From: Paracoccus sigandri
GTDB lineage: Bacteria > Pseudomonadota > Alphaproteobacteria > Rhodobacterales > Rhodobacteraceae
NCBI RefSeq assembly: GCF_003709565.1
Contig: NZ_QNRC01000025.1
Coordinates: forward strand, 1-60,730
Direction: 5' to 3'
DNA length: 60,730 bases
Shown piece after piece: positions 1 through 10,567 of this stretch. Under the pieces are notes generated by a model. It had not been told where the DNA came from. It searched no databases and saw nothing but the letters and a program-made list of their open reading frames with translations. Each line of letters starts with the position of its first letter. Within the stretch, counting starts at the first letter, position 1. Position numbers and translations under genes: made by a program.

Positions 1-183
1 ATGCCGGCCTGCCCAACGCCTTCGGCCAGTATGACGAGGGCCCCGAGGATACCGCCATCCAGGTCGCCGACTTCGCCCGAGAGGGGCTGGTCAACGTCAC
101 CGGCGGCTGCTGCGGCACCACGCCCGACCATATCCGTGCCATCGCCGATGCCGTCGCCCCCTTCGCCCCCCGCAAGGTGCCCC

Positions 184-191
<8 letters not shown>
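1..191 (+). CDS. Homocysteine S-methyltransferase domain protein, C-terminal end (cut by window edge)
   Basis: The frame that starts with the codon at base 3 reads the last 62 residues of a homocysteine S-methyltransferase (betaine-homocysteine methyltransferase / MetH module 1 fold). The segment [11 protein letters not shown] carries the paired cysteines that, with an upstream cysteine, bind the catalytic zinc in this family. The frame ends at the TGA at 189-191 and overlaps the ATG of the next gene at 184, so the two are translationally coupled. It would supply the homocysteine-binding half of a two-protein cobalamin-dependent methionine synthase. The N-terminal part lies outside the window. 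The identity of the domain is firm; the full length is unknown. Confidence 0.85.
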
Positions 192-2913
<2,722 letters not shown>

Positions 2914-2961
2914 CCGGCTCCCCCCCTCAACCTTTCGCACGCAACGCGCCGGCTTTCATCT

Positions 2962-3012
2962 TGGCAGAAATATCCCGGGGGGCCGCCCGCAGGGCGGCGG
3001 GGCAGAGCCCCT
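2962..3012. terminator. Bidirectional terminator / Rhodobacterales-type stem-loop element, copy A
   Basis: In the gap between convergent metH and gbcB, two GC-rich hairpins follow each other: GCCGCCC at 2982-2988 pairs with GGGCGGC at 2992-2998 across the loop GCA, and GGGGC at 2999-3003 pairs with GCCCC at 3007-3011. A conserved-looking lead, cagaaatatcccgggggg, precedes them. The same architecture recurs on the other strand at 43174-43231, also between convergent genes. Termination is inferred from position and structure; there is no strong U-tract. Confidence 0.6.
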
Positions 3013-3046
3013 CCCCCGCCCGCCAGACAGCACCGGACGGCGCCGG

Positions 3047-4123
3047 TCAGACCTCGACCGTCACCTTGCCCATCGGGTTCGAGCAGCAGGCGAGGATCCA
3101 GCCCTCCTCGATATCCTCGTCCGAGATGCCGCCGTTATGGACCATGTGCACCTCGCCCGAGGTCTTCCTGACCTTGCAGGTGCCGCACAGCCCGAAGGTG
3201 CAGCCCGAGGGGATGTTCAGCCCCGACTGCTTGGCCACGGCCAGCACCGTGTCGGTTTCCGAACAGGCCGCGGTCACGCCCGAAACCGCGAAGGTGATCT
3301 CGGCCCCTGCGCTTTCATCGGGAATGACATCGTCAAGGACCGGCGCATCGGCCTCGGTCGCGACCGGGGCGCCGAAGCTCTCCTGGTGATAGCGGTCCAT
3401 GTCATAGCCAAGCGCGATCAGCATCTCGCGCACGGACTGCATGAAGGGCTCGGGGCCGCAGCAGAAGACCTCGCGATCCAGATAGTCGGGCGCCATCAGC
3501 CCCAGCATGATCTGGCTCAGCCGGCCGCGATAGCCGGGCCAGGCGCCGAAGGTGTCCGGCTCCTCGACGGTGAAATACAGCTGCAGGCCGGGATAGCGGT
3601 CCACGAACTGTTCCAGCACCTTGCGGAAGATGATCTCGGAGGGCCGGCGCGCGGCATGGACGAAGACGATGTCCGAGACCTGCCCCGAATCCCAGGCCCA
3701 GGTGGTCATCGACATCATCGGCGTGATCCCCGACCCGGCCGAGATGAACAGGTATTTCTTCGCCGGATGGCGGTGGAAGCTGAAGATCCCGGATGGCCCG
3801 TAGGCCTTCAGCCGCATTCCCGGCCGCAGATGGTCCAGCATCCAGCGCGTGCCCACCGAATCCGCCTGCGCCTTGACCGTCACCGAGATCGACAGCGGCC
3901 GCGAGGGCGAGGACGAGATCGTGTAGGTGCGCTGCACGTTCCCGCCCGGCACCGGCAGATCCAGCGTGACAAATTGCCCCGGCTGATAGTCGAACCACGC
4001 GCCCGAAGGCGCGCAGAAGGTGAAGGTGGCGGTATCGGCCGTCTCGGGCACGACCATCGCGCATTCCAGGGGCTCGGCGTCGTTCCAGGGCTCGGAAGCC
4101 CAGTTCAGGCGGGGTTTCGCCAT
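3047..4123 (-). CDS. gbcB: Glycine betaine demethylase reductase subunit (GbcB-like FAD/2Fe-2S)
   Basis: A 358-residue reductase of the phthalate-dioxygenase-reductase/hybrid-cluster reductase type. Residues about 15-115 form the FAD-binding barrel (RTYTISSSP). The NAD(P)H domain follows (ISAGSGITPMMS near 127 and FCCGPEPFM near 220). A C-terminal plant-type ferredoxin domain has Cys308, Cys313, Cys316 and a fourth cysteine at 346 or 347. It lies 4 bp after a Rieske oxygenase gene in the same direction, the usual gbcA-gbcB pairing, and would deliver electrons from NAD(P)H to that oxygenase. In Pseudomonas GbcAB removes a methyl group from glycine betaine, giving dimethylglycine and formaldehyde. 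The assignment rests on domain order plus pairing; related Rieske pairs act on stachydrine or carnitine, so the substrate is not certain. Confidence 0.75.
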   Translation of the reverse strand: MAKPRLNWASEPWNDAEPLECAMVVPETADTATFTFCAPSGAWFDYQPGQFVTLDLPVPGGNVQRTYTISSSPSRPLSISVTVKAQADSVGTRWMLDHLRPGMRLKAYGPSGIFSFHRHPAKKYLFISAGSGITPMMSMTTWAWDSGQVSDIVFVHAARRPSEIIFRKVLEQFVDRYPGLQLYFTVEEPDTFGAWPGYRGRLSQIMLGLMAPDYLDREVFCCGPEPFMQSVREMLIALGYDMDRYHQESFGAPVATEADAPVLDDVIPDESAGAEITFAVSGVTAACSETDTVLAVAKQSGLNIPSGCTFGLCGTCKVRKTSGEVHMVHNGGISDEDIEEGWILACCSNPMGKVTVEV

Positions 4124-4127
4124 TCCG

Positions 4128-5363
4128 TCACTCCGCCGCCATGCTGACCGGCCCCAGGCGCTCGGACATGGTCTTGCAATACCAGTCCACGAAATGGATC
4201 ACGCCCTCCTCCTGGCGCGGCGAATAGGGGCCGGGCTCGTAGGCGGGGGACAGGATGCCCTTCTGGTTCTCCTCGACCACCTGCCGATCCTCGTCATTGG
4301 TGGCCAGCCAGACCTCGGTCAGTTCCTTGACGTTGTAGTCGACGCCCTCGACCGCGTCCTTGTGGACCAGCCAGTTGGTCGTCACCTGGGTCTGGGTCGG
4401 GCTGATCGGCATGATCCGGAAGACGATGGCGTGATCGGGCAGGAAGTGGTTCCAGCTGGAGGGGAAGTGGTAATACATCAGGCTGCCCGCGTCGTTCCAC
4501 GGGATCGTGCCCATGCGCCGGGCCACGGCAGCCTTGGTCGACATGGTGAAGCTTTCGGCGTTGTCCAGCAGCGGCACGCGCGCCAGGCGCCACTGCATGT
4601 CGGCCTGGTTCACGAAACGCGCCGGAAGACCCGCATCGTCGCAGCGCTTCCAATGCGCCAGGATCTCGGGGCTGGCGGCGTTCGGGCCTTCCATCACCGT
4701 CATCAGCGGGTTGTCGGAATAGGTCCGGCACAGCGAGGGATGCGAGCCACCGCAATGATAGCATTCGCGGTTGTTTTCCATCACCAGCTTCCAGTTCCCC
4801 TGCTCGATGATGGTCGAGCTGTGGGCGATCTTGGCGTCGGAAAGCCCGCTGGGGGTCAGATAGCCCATCAGGTGCTTGGCCAGGTCGTTGATCGCCGGCG
4901 GCACCTGCGCCAGGCAGATATAGATCAGCCCGGCCAGGTCGATGCAATGGACCGGCTTCAGACCGTATTTGCCGGCATCGAAATCCTCGCCCATGTCGCG
5001 GGCGTAAAGCAGCTTGCCGTCCAGATCGTAGGTCCACTGGTGATAGGGGCAGACCAGCTTGGGATTGCTGCCATTGGCCTTGGCGCAGAGCCGCTGGCCG
5101 CGATGGCGGCAGACATTGTGGAAGGCGCGCACCCGCCCGTCGGCGCCGCGGATGACGATCACCGGATAGGCGCCGACCTGCAGCGTCGCGAAATTGCCGG
5201 TCTTGGGGATCTCGCAGGCGGGAACGGCATAGAGCCATTCGCGATAGAAGATCTGCTCCAGATCGGCCTGATAGACGCCCTCGTCGCAATAAAGGTCTCG
5301 CGTCAGCGAGAAATTGGGACGGCGCGCGGCGATCTCCGCCCGGATTTCAGTAGGGCTCAGCAT
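4128..5363 (-). CDS. gbcA: Glycine betaine monooxygenase, Rieske oxygenase subunit (GbcA-like)
   Basis: A 411-residue Rieske non-heme iron oxygenase. The Rieske cluster ligands are Cys85, His87, Cys105 and His108 (CRHRGQRLCAK and LVCPYHQW). The catalytic domain begins around residue 170 and has the iron-site segment NNRECYHCGGSHPSL. The open frame continues far upstream, but that part is arginine/proline-rich shadow sequence; the ATG at 5363 gives MLSPTEIRAEIAARRPNFSL, the N-terminus expected for this family. Co-transcribed with gbcB. The cytoplasmic oxygenase would demethylate a quaternary ammonium compound, most likely glycine betaine, which would feed C1 units to folate. Confidence 0.78.
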   Translation of the reverse strand: MLSPTEIRAEIAARRPNFSLTRDLYCDEGVYQADLEQIFYREWLYAVPACEIPKTGNFATLQVGAYPVIVIRGADGRVRAFHNVCRHRGQRLCAKANGSNPKLVCPYHQWTYDLDGKLLYARDMGEDFDAGKYGLKPVHCIDLAGLIYICLAQVPPAINDLAKHLMGYLTPSGLSDAKIAHSSTIIEQGNWKLVMENNRECYHCGGSHPSLCRTYSDNPLMTVMEGPNAASPEILAHWKRCDDAGLPARFVNQADMQWRLARVPLLDNAESFTMSTKAAVARRMGTIPWNDAGSLMYYHFPSSWNHFLPDHAIVFRIMPISPTQTQVTTNWLVHKDAVEGVDYNVKELTEVWLATNDEDRQVVEENQKGILSPAYEPGPYSPRQEEGVIHFVDWYCKTMSERLGPVSMAAE

Positions 5364-5839
5364 CTGGCAACCCCGGTTTGTCCGCAGATGGAACTGGCGG
5401 AACAGATTGAAGACTGGCGGGTTTTCGGGGTTCCGGCGGTTCCTTCTGTGGTCCCCGCCCTTCCCCCCGGCCGCCCGCGGCTCGATGTGGCGCCCGAGTC
5501 GGATTCCATGACGAAACCGACCCCGGACAGGCCCATCTAGCGCCCGATTCCGGGGTCCCGAGCGCCTGTTTGCGACCGATTCCAGCTTGGCGGGGACATT
5601 TTGCGACAAGTGATGCGGCGTGAGGTCGCCTTGCCGATCCCTCGGGGGGGTGAAATCCTGCCCGAATCGCGTGACGGTATCGGGTGACGGTATCGGCTGG
5701 CGGACGGGCCCTTCGCGTTCCCGCACAGCGCCTGTGCGCCGGGTTCCGCCCGCGCCGCCTTGCCTCGCGCCGCGGGCGCCCTAGCTTGGACGGGACAGCC
5801 CCGCGGATCGGGGCCATACCAGCCACGCAAAGGCGGATC
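5364..5839. promoter_or_regulatory. Divergent control region between gbcA and the flavin monooxygenase, with a 13-bp tandem repeat
   Basis: A 476-bp gap between divergent genes with no credible coding sequence. It should contain both promoters. The 13-mer gtgacggtatcgg occurs twice head to tail at 5671-5683 and 5684-5696, with no spacer. Such phased repeats can be activator sites, but no regulator is encoded nearby and the period of 13 bp is longer than one DNA turn. Confidence 0.4.
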
Positions 5840-6856
5840 ATGAAAAAGATCGGTTTCCTGTCCTTCGGCCATTGGTCGCCCTCGCCCCATTCGGGCACCC
5901 GCAGCGCCGCCGACGCGCTGCTGCAATCCATCGAGCTTGCCGTCGCCGCCGAGGAACTGGGGGCCGACGGCGCCTATTTCCGCGTCCACCATTTCGCGCG
6001 CCAGCTGGCCTCGCCCTTCCCGCTGCTGGCGGCGATCGGCGCGAAGACCAGCCGGATCGAGATCGGCACCGGCGTCATCGACATGCGCTATGAAAACCCG
6101 ATGTACATGGCCGAGGACGCCGGCGCGGCGGACCTGATCGCCGGCGGGCGGCTGCAGCTGGGCATCAGCCGCGGCTCGCCCGAGCAGGTGATCGACGGCT
6201 GGAAGCATTTCGGCTATCAGCCCGCAGAGGGCGAGACCGAGGCCGACATGGCCCGCCGCCATGCCGAGGTCTTCCTGGACGTGATCCGGGGCCAGGGCTT
6301 CGCGCAGCCGAACCCCAACCCGATGTTTCCCAACCCGCCCGGCCTTCTGCCGCTGGAGCCGCATTCGCCGGGCCTGCGCGACCGGATCTGGTGGGGGGCG
6401 GCCTCGGACGCGACGGCGGTCTGGGCGGCGAAGCTGGGCATGAACCTGCAAAGCTCGACCCTGAAATGGGACGAAAGCGGCGAGCCCTTCCATGTCCAGC
6501 AGGCGAAGCAGATCCGCAAATACCGCGCCGCCTGGCGCGAGGCGGGCCATGCGCGCGAGCCGCGCGTCTCGGTCAGCCGCTCGATCTTCGCGCTGGTCGA
6601 CGACCGCGACCGAGCCTATTTCGGCCGCTCGGGCGACCGCGACCAGGTGGGGATCATCGACGACACCCGCGCCGTCTTCGGCCGCAGCTATGCCGACGAG
6701 CCCGACCGGCTGATCGCGCAGCTGGCCGGCGACGAGGCCATCGCCGAGGCCGACACGCTGCTGCTGACCGTCCCCAACCAGCTGGGCGTCGATTACAACG
6801 CCCATGTGATCGGCTCGATCCTGACCCATGTCGCCCCCGGCCTGGGCTGGCGCTGA
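5840..6856 (+). CDS. LLM-class (luciferase-like) flavin-dependent monooxygenase
   Basis: A 338-residue protein of the bacterial luciferase-like monooxygenase superfamily, TIM-barrel type. The N-terminus MKKIGFLSFGHWSP, the segments GADGAYFRVHHFARQLASP and RLQLGISRGSP, and the late segment LLLTVPNQLGVDYN follow the family plan. It would use reduced FMN from a separate reductase and oxygen to oxidise an organic substrate; no reductase gene adjoins it. The start at 5840 (after aaggcgg) fits the family N-terminus; the frame upstream is shadow. It stands divergent from gbcA and 138 bp before the TRAP receptor. The substrate is unknown. Confidence 0.8.
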   Translation: MKKIGFLSFGHWSPSPHSGTRSAADALLQSIELAVAAEELGADGAYFRVHHFARQLASPFPLLAAIGAKTSRIEIGTGVIDMRYENPMYMAEDAGAADLIAGGRLQLGISRGSPEQVIDGWKHFGYQPAEGETEADMARRHAEVFLDVIRGQGFAQPNPNPMFPNPPGLLPLEPHSPGLRDRIWWGAASDATAVWAAKLGMNLQSSTLKWDESGEPFHVQQAKQIRKYRAAWREAGHAREPRVSVSRSIFALVDDRDRAYFGRSGDRDQVGIIDDTRAVFGRSYADEPDRLIAQLAGDEAIAEADTLLLTVPNQLGVDYNAHVIGSILTHVAPGLGWR

Positions 6857-6994
6857 ACCTGCATTCCGTGCCAAGCTGCTGATTTCCGGGACAGTTTTCC
6901 GCTTCGGTCAGGTTTTCGTGAAGAAACCCCTTCCCGCAGCGCCGATTTCCGCGCAGTGTTGTCGCCGCAAGGACGACGACATGGGAGGATGAAG

Positions 6995-7951
6995 ATGTCG
7001 CGCATGTTCAATCTGATCGCCGGGACGGCCGTCGCGGCCGCCGGGCTTTCGGTCTCGGCCCAGGACGGCAGGGCCGAATTCATCAACGTGCTGACCGGCG
7101 GCACCTCGGGCGTCTACTATCCGCTCGGCGTGGCCCTGTCCGAGCTTTACGTCGAGGGGATCGAGGGCTCGCGCACCCAGGTCCAGGCCACCAAGGCCTC
7201 GGTCGAGAACCTGAACCTGCTGTCGGCGGGCCGCGGCGAGGTGGCCTTCGCGCTTGGCGATTCCGTCATGGCGGCATGGGCGGGCGATACCGAGGCGGGC
7301 TTCCAGTCGGAACTGACCAACCTGCGCGCCATCGGCGGCATCTACGACAACTACATCCAGATCGTGGCCTCGGGCGACGCGGGCATCGCCACGCTGGAGG
7401 ACCTGAAGGGCAAGACCATTTCGGTCGGCGCGCCGGCCTCGGGGACGGAGCTGAACGCGCGGGCGATCTTCGCCGCCGCCGACATGTCCTATGACGACAT
7501 GGGCCGGGTCGAATACCTGCCCTATGCGGAATCGGCCGAGCTGATCAAGAACCGCCAGCTGCAATCGACGCTGCAAAGCTCGGGCCTGGGCGCGGCCTTC
7601 ATCAAGGACCTGGCGACCACGCACCAGATCGGCATCGTCGAGATCCCGGCCGAGGTGGTCGAGCGGATCGGCGCCCCCTACAAGCAGGCGGTGATCCCGG
7701 CCGGCACCTATGACGGCCAGGACGCGGACGTGCCGACGGCGGCGGTCACGAACATCCTGGTCACCTCCGAGGCGGTGTCGGAAGAGACCGTCTATCTGAT
7801 GACCAAGCTGATGTTCGAGAACATCCCGCGCCTGACCTCGGCCCATTCGGCGGCGGCGACGCTTGACCCGGCCGAGGCGGTCCAGAACCTGCCCATCCCG
7901 CTGCATCCCGGCGCCGAGCGGTATTATCGCGAGATCGGCGTGCTGGAGTGA
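6995..7951 (+). CDS. TAXI-family TRAP transporter solute receptor
   Basis: A 318-residue periplasmic receptor. A signal peptide is visible (MSRMFNLIAGTAVAAAGLSVSAQ), then the TAXI hallmark region FINVLTGGTSGVYYPLG. GGAGG at 6984-6988 sits 6 nt before the ATG at 6995, which decides the start over the ATG at 6989. It captures a solute and hands it to the fused membrane protein encoded downstream. TAXI receptors are commonly linked to glutamate/2-oxoglutarate-like dicarboxylates, but the ligand cannot be read from sequence. A hairpin follows the stop codon. Confidence 0.9.
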   Translation: MSRMFNLIAGTAVAAAGLSVSAQDGRAEFINVLTGGTSGVYYPLGVALSELYVEGIEGSRTQVQATKASVENLNLLSAGRGEVAFALGDSVMAAWAGDTEAGFQSELTNLRAIGGIYDNYIQIVASGDAGIATLEDLKGKTISVGAPASGTELNARAIFAAADMSYDDMGRVEYLPYAESAELIKNRQLQSTLQSSGLGAAFIKDLATTHQIGIVEIPAEVVERIGAPYKQAVIPAGTYDGQDADVPTAAVTNILVTSEAVSEETVYLMTKLMFENIPRLTSAHSAAATLDPAEAVQNLPIPLHPGAERYYREIGVLE

Positions 7952-7958
7952 CGCCGCC

Positions 7959-7989
7959 GCGGCGGGCCGGGGCCTGTCCCGCCCGCCGC
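7959..7989 (+). promoter_or_regulatory. Intercistronic hairpin between receptor and permease genes
   Basis: A perfect 9-bp inverted repeat: GCGGCGGGC at 7959-7967 and GCCCGCCGC at 7981-7989. The loop contains a further GGG/CCC pairing (7970-7972 with 7978-7980). It lies just after the receptor stop codon. Such hairpins in transporter operons stabilise the upstream message or partly terminate transcription, which yields more receptor than permease. That role is inferred. Confidence 0.5.
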
Positions 7990-8078
7990 CCGTCTTGCCG
8001 TCCAGGCGGAACATGCCGGGGTGATGACCCGGCCCTGCGCGTTCCGCAGACCCTTCCCAGCACAAGCAGGAAAACCCC

Positions 8079-10190
8079 ATGACCAAGTTGCACCTGTCCG
8101 ACGACAGCCAGCACGCGGCCGAGGAGCAGATCGAGGGCCTGCCCGCCGGTTTCGGCGAGGGGCTGCCCGGCCGCATCGCCTACTGGATCGCGCTGACCTT
8201 CTCGCTGTTCCAGATCTGGATCGCGGCCTATGGCCCGCTGGCCAGCCAGATCGTGCGCGCGATGCATGTCGGCTTCCTGCTGCTGCTGGGCTTCGTGCTG
8301 ATCGGCAACCTGCTGGCGCGCAACCGGGTATCGCAGGGGTTCTACTGGCTGCTGGGGATCGCGGGCTTCGCGACCGGGGTCTACAACTGGGTGTTCTACC
8401 GCGACATCCTGCTGCGCTCGAACTTCCTGACCACGGTGGACCTGGCGATGGGCGTGGTGCTGCTGGTGCTGGTCTTCTGGCTGGCGCGGCGGCTGATGGG
8501 CTGGCCGCTGTTCATCATCGCCTGCGCCTTCCTTGGCTATTGCGCTTTCGGCGAGAACCTGCCCGGCATGTTCGGCCATCGCGGCTATGACGCGACGATG
8601 CTGATCGAGCATTTCGCCTTCGGGACCGAGGGCATCTACGGCTCTCCGGTCTATGTCTCCTCGGCCTATATCTTCATCTTCGTGGTCTTCGCGGCCTTCC
8701 TTGAACGCGCGGGGATGCTGGACCTGTTCAACGACGTGGCGCTGGGTCTGGTCGGGCACTGGCGGGGGGGCGCGGCGCAGGTCTGCACGCTGTCCTCGGC
8801 GCTGATGGGCACGATCTCGGGCTCGGGCGTGGCCAATGTCGTGGCCTCGGGCCAGTTCACCATCCCGCTGATGAAGAAATTCGGCTTTCGCGCCTCCTTC
8901 GCGGGCGGGGTCGAGGCGACCTCCTCCATGGGCGGACAGATCATGCCGCCGATCATGGGCGCCGTCGCCTTCATCATGGCCGAGACGCTGAACATCCCTT
9001 ACGGCGACGTGGTCCGGGCCGCGCTGATCCCCGCCGCGATGTATTTCGGCGTCTGCTTCTGGAACGTCTACCTGGAATCGGGCAAGCACAACCTGCGCGG
9101 GCTGCCGCGCGACCAGCTGCCCAGCCCCTGGGCGGCGATCAAGAAGCAGTGGATGCTGATGATCCCGCTGGGGATGCTGGTCTATCTGCTGTTCGCCGAC
9201 TACACGCCGATCTTCGCGGGCTCGATGGGGCTGGCGCTGGTGGTGGTGCTGATCCTGGCCACCGCCATCGCCGCGACCATCGGCCCCTTCGTCTTCCGCA
9301 TCGTCTTCTGGATCTCGGTCGGGCTGGCCTCGGCCGCCTTCCTGAAATACGGCGTCGACCTGCTGATGATCGTGATCGGAGTGCTGCTGGCCGCCTGCTT
9401 CCTGCTGAGGGGCGCGCGCGAGGCGCTGGTCATCGTGCGCGATTCGCTGGCCCTGGGGGCGCGCAACGCCCTGCCCGTCGCCGCCGCCTGCGCCATCGTC
9501 GGCATCGTCATCGGCACGCTGACCCTGACCGGCATCGCCTCGACCTTCATCGGCGCGGTGATCCGCATCGGCGAGAACAACCTGTTTCTGTCGCTGGTGC
9601 TGGTGATGATCACCTGCCTGGTGCTGGGCATGGGCATCCCGACCATCCCGAACTACATCATCACCTCGTCCCTGGCCGGCCCGGCGCTGGAGCAGCTGGG
9701 CGTGCCGCTGCTGGTCAGCCACATGTTCGTCTTCTATTTCGGGATCATGGCCGACCTGACCCCGCCGGTCGCGCTGGCCTGTTTCGCGGCGGCGCCGATG
9801 GCCAAGGTCTCGGGGCTGAAGATCTCGATCGACGCGACCAAGCTGGCGATCGCCGGCTTCATCATGCCCTTCATCGCCGTCTATTCCCCGGCGCTGATGC
9901 TGCAGGAACCCTATCCGGGGTCCTATTTCAACGAACAGTTCGGCTTCTGGGCCGAGGTCGCCTTCGTCACCTTCAAGGCGGCGCTGGCCATCGGGCTGTG
10001 GGGCGTGGCGGTGGTCGGCTACCTGATCGCGCCGGCGCGGCTGTGGGAACGGGTCTGGGCCTTCGGCGCGGGGGTGGCGCTGGTGCTGGCCTCGCCGCAA
10101 TCGGACGTGATCGGCTTCGCGCTGGCCGCGCTGTTCCTGCTGCAGCACTGGCTGCGCCATCGCGGCCCGCGCCGGCAGGTCCCTGCATGA
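8079..10190 (+). CDS. TRAP transporter fused permease subunit (DctQ-DctM fusion, TAXI type)
   Basis: A 703-residue polytopic membrane protein. The N-terminal segment has about four hydrophobic helices (residues about 30-150, small DctQ-like domain). The rest is the large DctM-like domain with motifs GTISGSGVANVVASGQFTIP and LVLGMGIPTIPNYI. It is the single-polypeptide membrane subunit typical of TAXI systems and uses ion gradients to import the receptor-bound solute. The start ATG at 8079 follows gcagg. The stop overlaps the next gene (ATGA at 10187-10190), so translation is coupled. Confidence 0.92.
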   Translation: MTKLHLSDDSQHAAEEQIEGLPAGFGEGLPGRIAYWIALTFSLFQIWIAAYGPLASQIVRAMHVGFLLLLGFVLIGNLLARNRVSQGFYWLLGIAGFATGVYNWVFYRDILLRSNFLTTVDLAMGVVLLVLVFWLARRLMGWPLFIIACAFLGYCAFGENLPGMFGHRGYDATMLIEHFAFGTEGIYGSPVYVSSAYIFIFVVFAAFLERAGMLDLFNDVALGLVGHWRGGAAQVCTLSSALMGTISGSGVANVVASGQFTIPLMKKFGFRASFAGGVEATSSMGGQIMPPIMGAVAFIMAETLNIPYGDVVRAALIPAAMYFGVCFWNVYLESGKHNLRGLPRDQLPSPWAAIKKQWMLMIPLGMLVYLLFADYTPIFAGSMGLALVVVLILATAIAATIGPFVFRIVFWISVGLASAAFLKYGVDLLMIVIGVLLAACFLLRGAREALVIVRDSLALGARNALPVAAACAIVGIVIGTLTLTGIASTFIGAVIRIGENNLFLSLVLVMITCLVLGMGIPTIPNYIITSSLAGPALEQLGVPLLVSHMFVFYFGIMADLTPPVALACFAAAPMAKVSGLKISIDATKLAIAGFIMPFIAVYSPALMLQEPYPGSYFNEQFGFWAEVAFVTFKAALAIGLWGVAVVGYLIAPARLWERVWAFGAGVALVLASPQSDVIGFALAALFLLQHWLRHRGPRRQVPA

Positions 10191-10567
10191 TCTGCATCGC
10201 CGCGGCCGGGGTGGTGCTGGCGCTGGCCGCCGACGACTTCACCCTGCGCTGGCAGCATTCCGTGACCCATACCCGCTGGGAGGAATACTGGCAGGCCAGC
10301 CCCGAAGGGCTGCGCCCCGTCGAGGCCTTCGTGCAGTCCCCCGGCGCCGGGATGGAGATCCCCGACCACGCGCGCCGGGTCCGCGGCGGCTGGCGCTACA
10401 GCGTCGAGCTGCCGCCGCAGAAAGAGGTGCTGCTGGCCAGTTCCGGCACGACCGGCAGCGGCTGGACGCTGTGTGCGTCGGGGCGTTGCCTGGAGCTGGG
10501 CCAGCGCCCGGACGAGCCCCTGCGCCTGTGGCAGGCCGAGGAGTGCGGCGCGCTCAGCGCAGAATGA
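10187..10567 (+). CDS. DUF1850 protein of the TAXI-TRAP operon
   Basis: A 126-residue exported protein. It has a short hydrophobic leader (MICIAAAGVVLALAA) and the pattern of DUF1850, including FTLRWQHSVTHTRWEEYW. DUF1850 genes are regularly found with TAXI-TRAP operons, but their molecular role is unknown. It starts inside the permease stop codon (ATGA) and its 3' end overlaps the convergent selD by 14 bp. Confidence 0.75.
   Translation: MICIAAAGVVLALAADDFTLRWQHSVTHTRWEEYWQASPEGLRPVEAFVQSPGAGMEIPDHARRVRGGWRYSVELPPQKEVLLASSGTTGSGWTLCASGRCLELGQRPDEPLRLWQAEECGALSAE

Noticed and set aside
5684..5839. Longer N-terminus for the flavin monooxygenase starting at 5684
   Set aside because: The added 52 residues are arginine/proline-rich and unlike the family; the ATG at 5840 gives the normal start.
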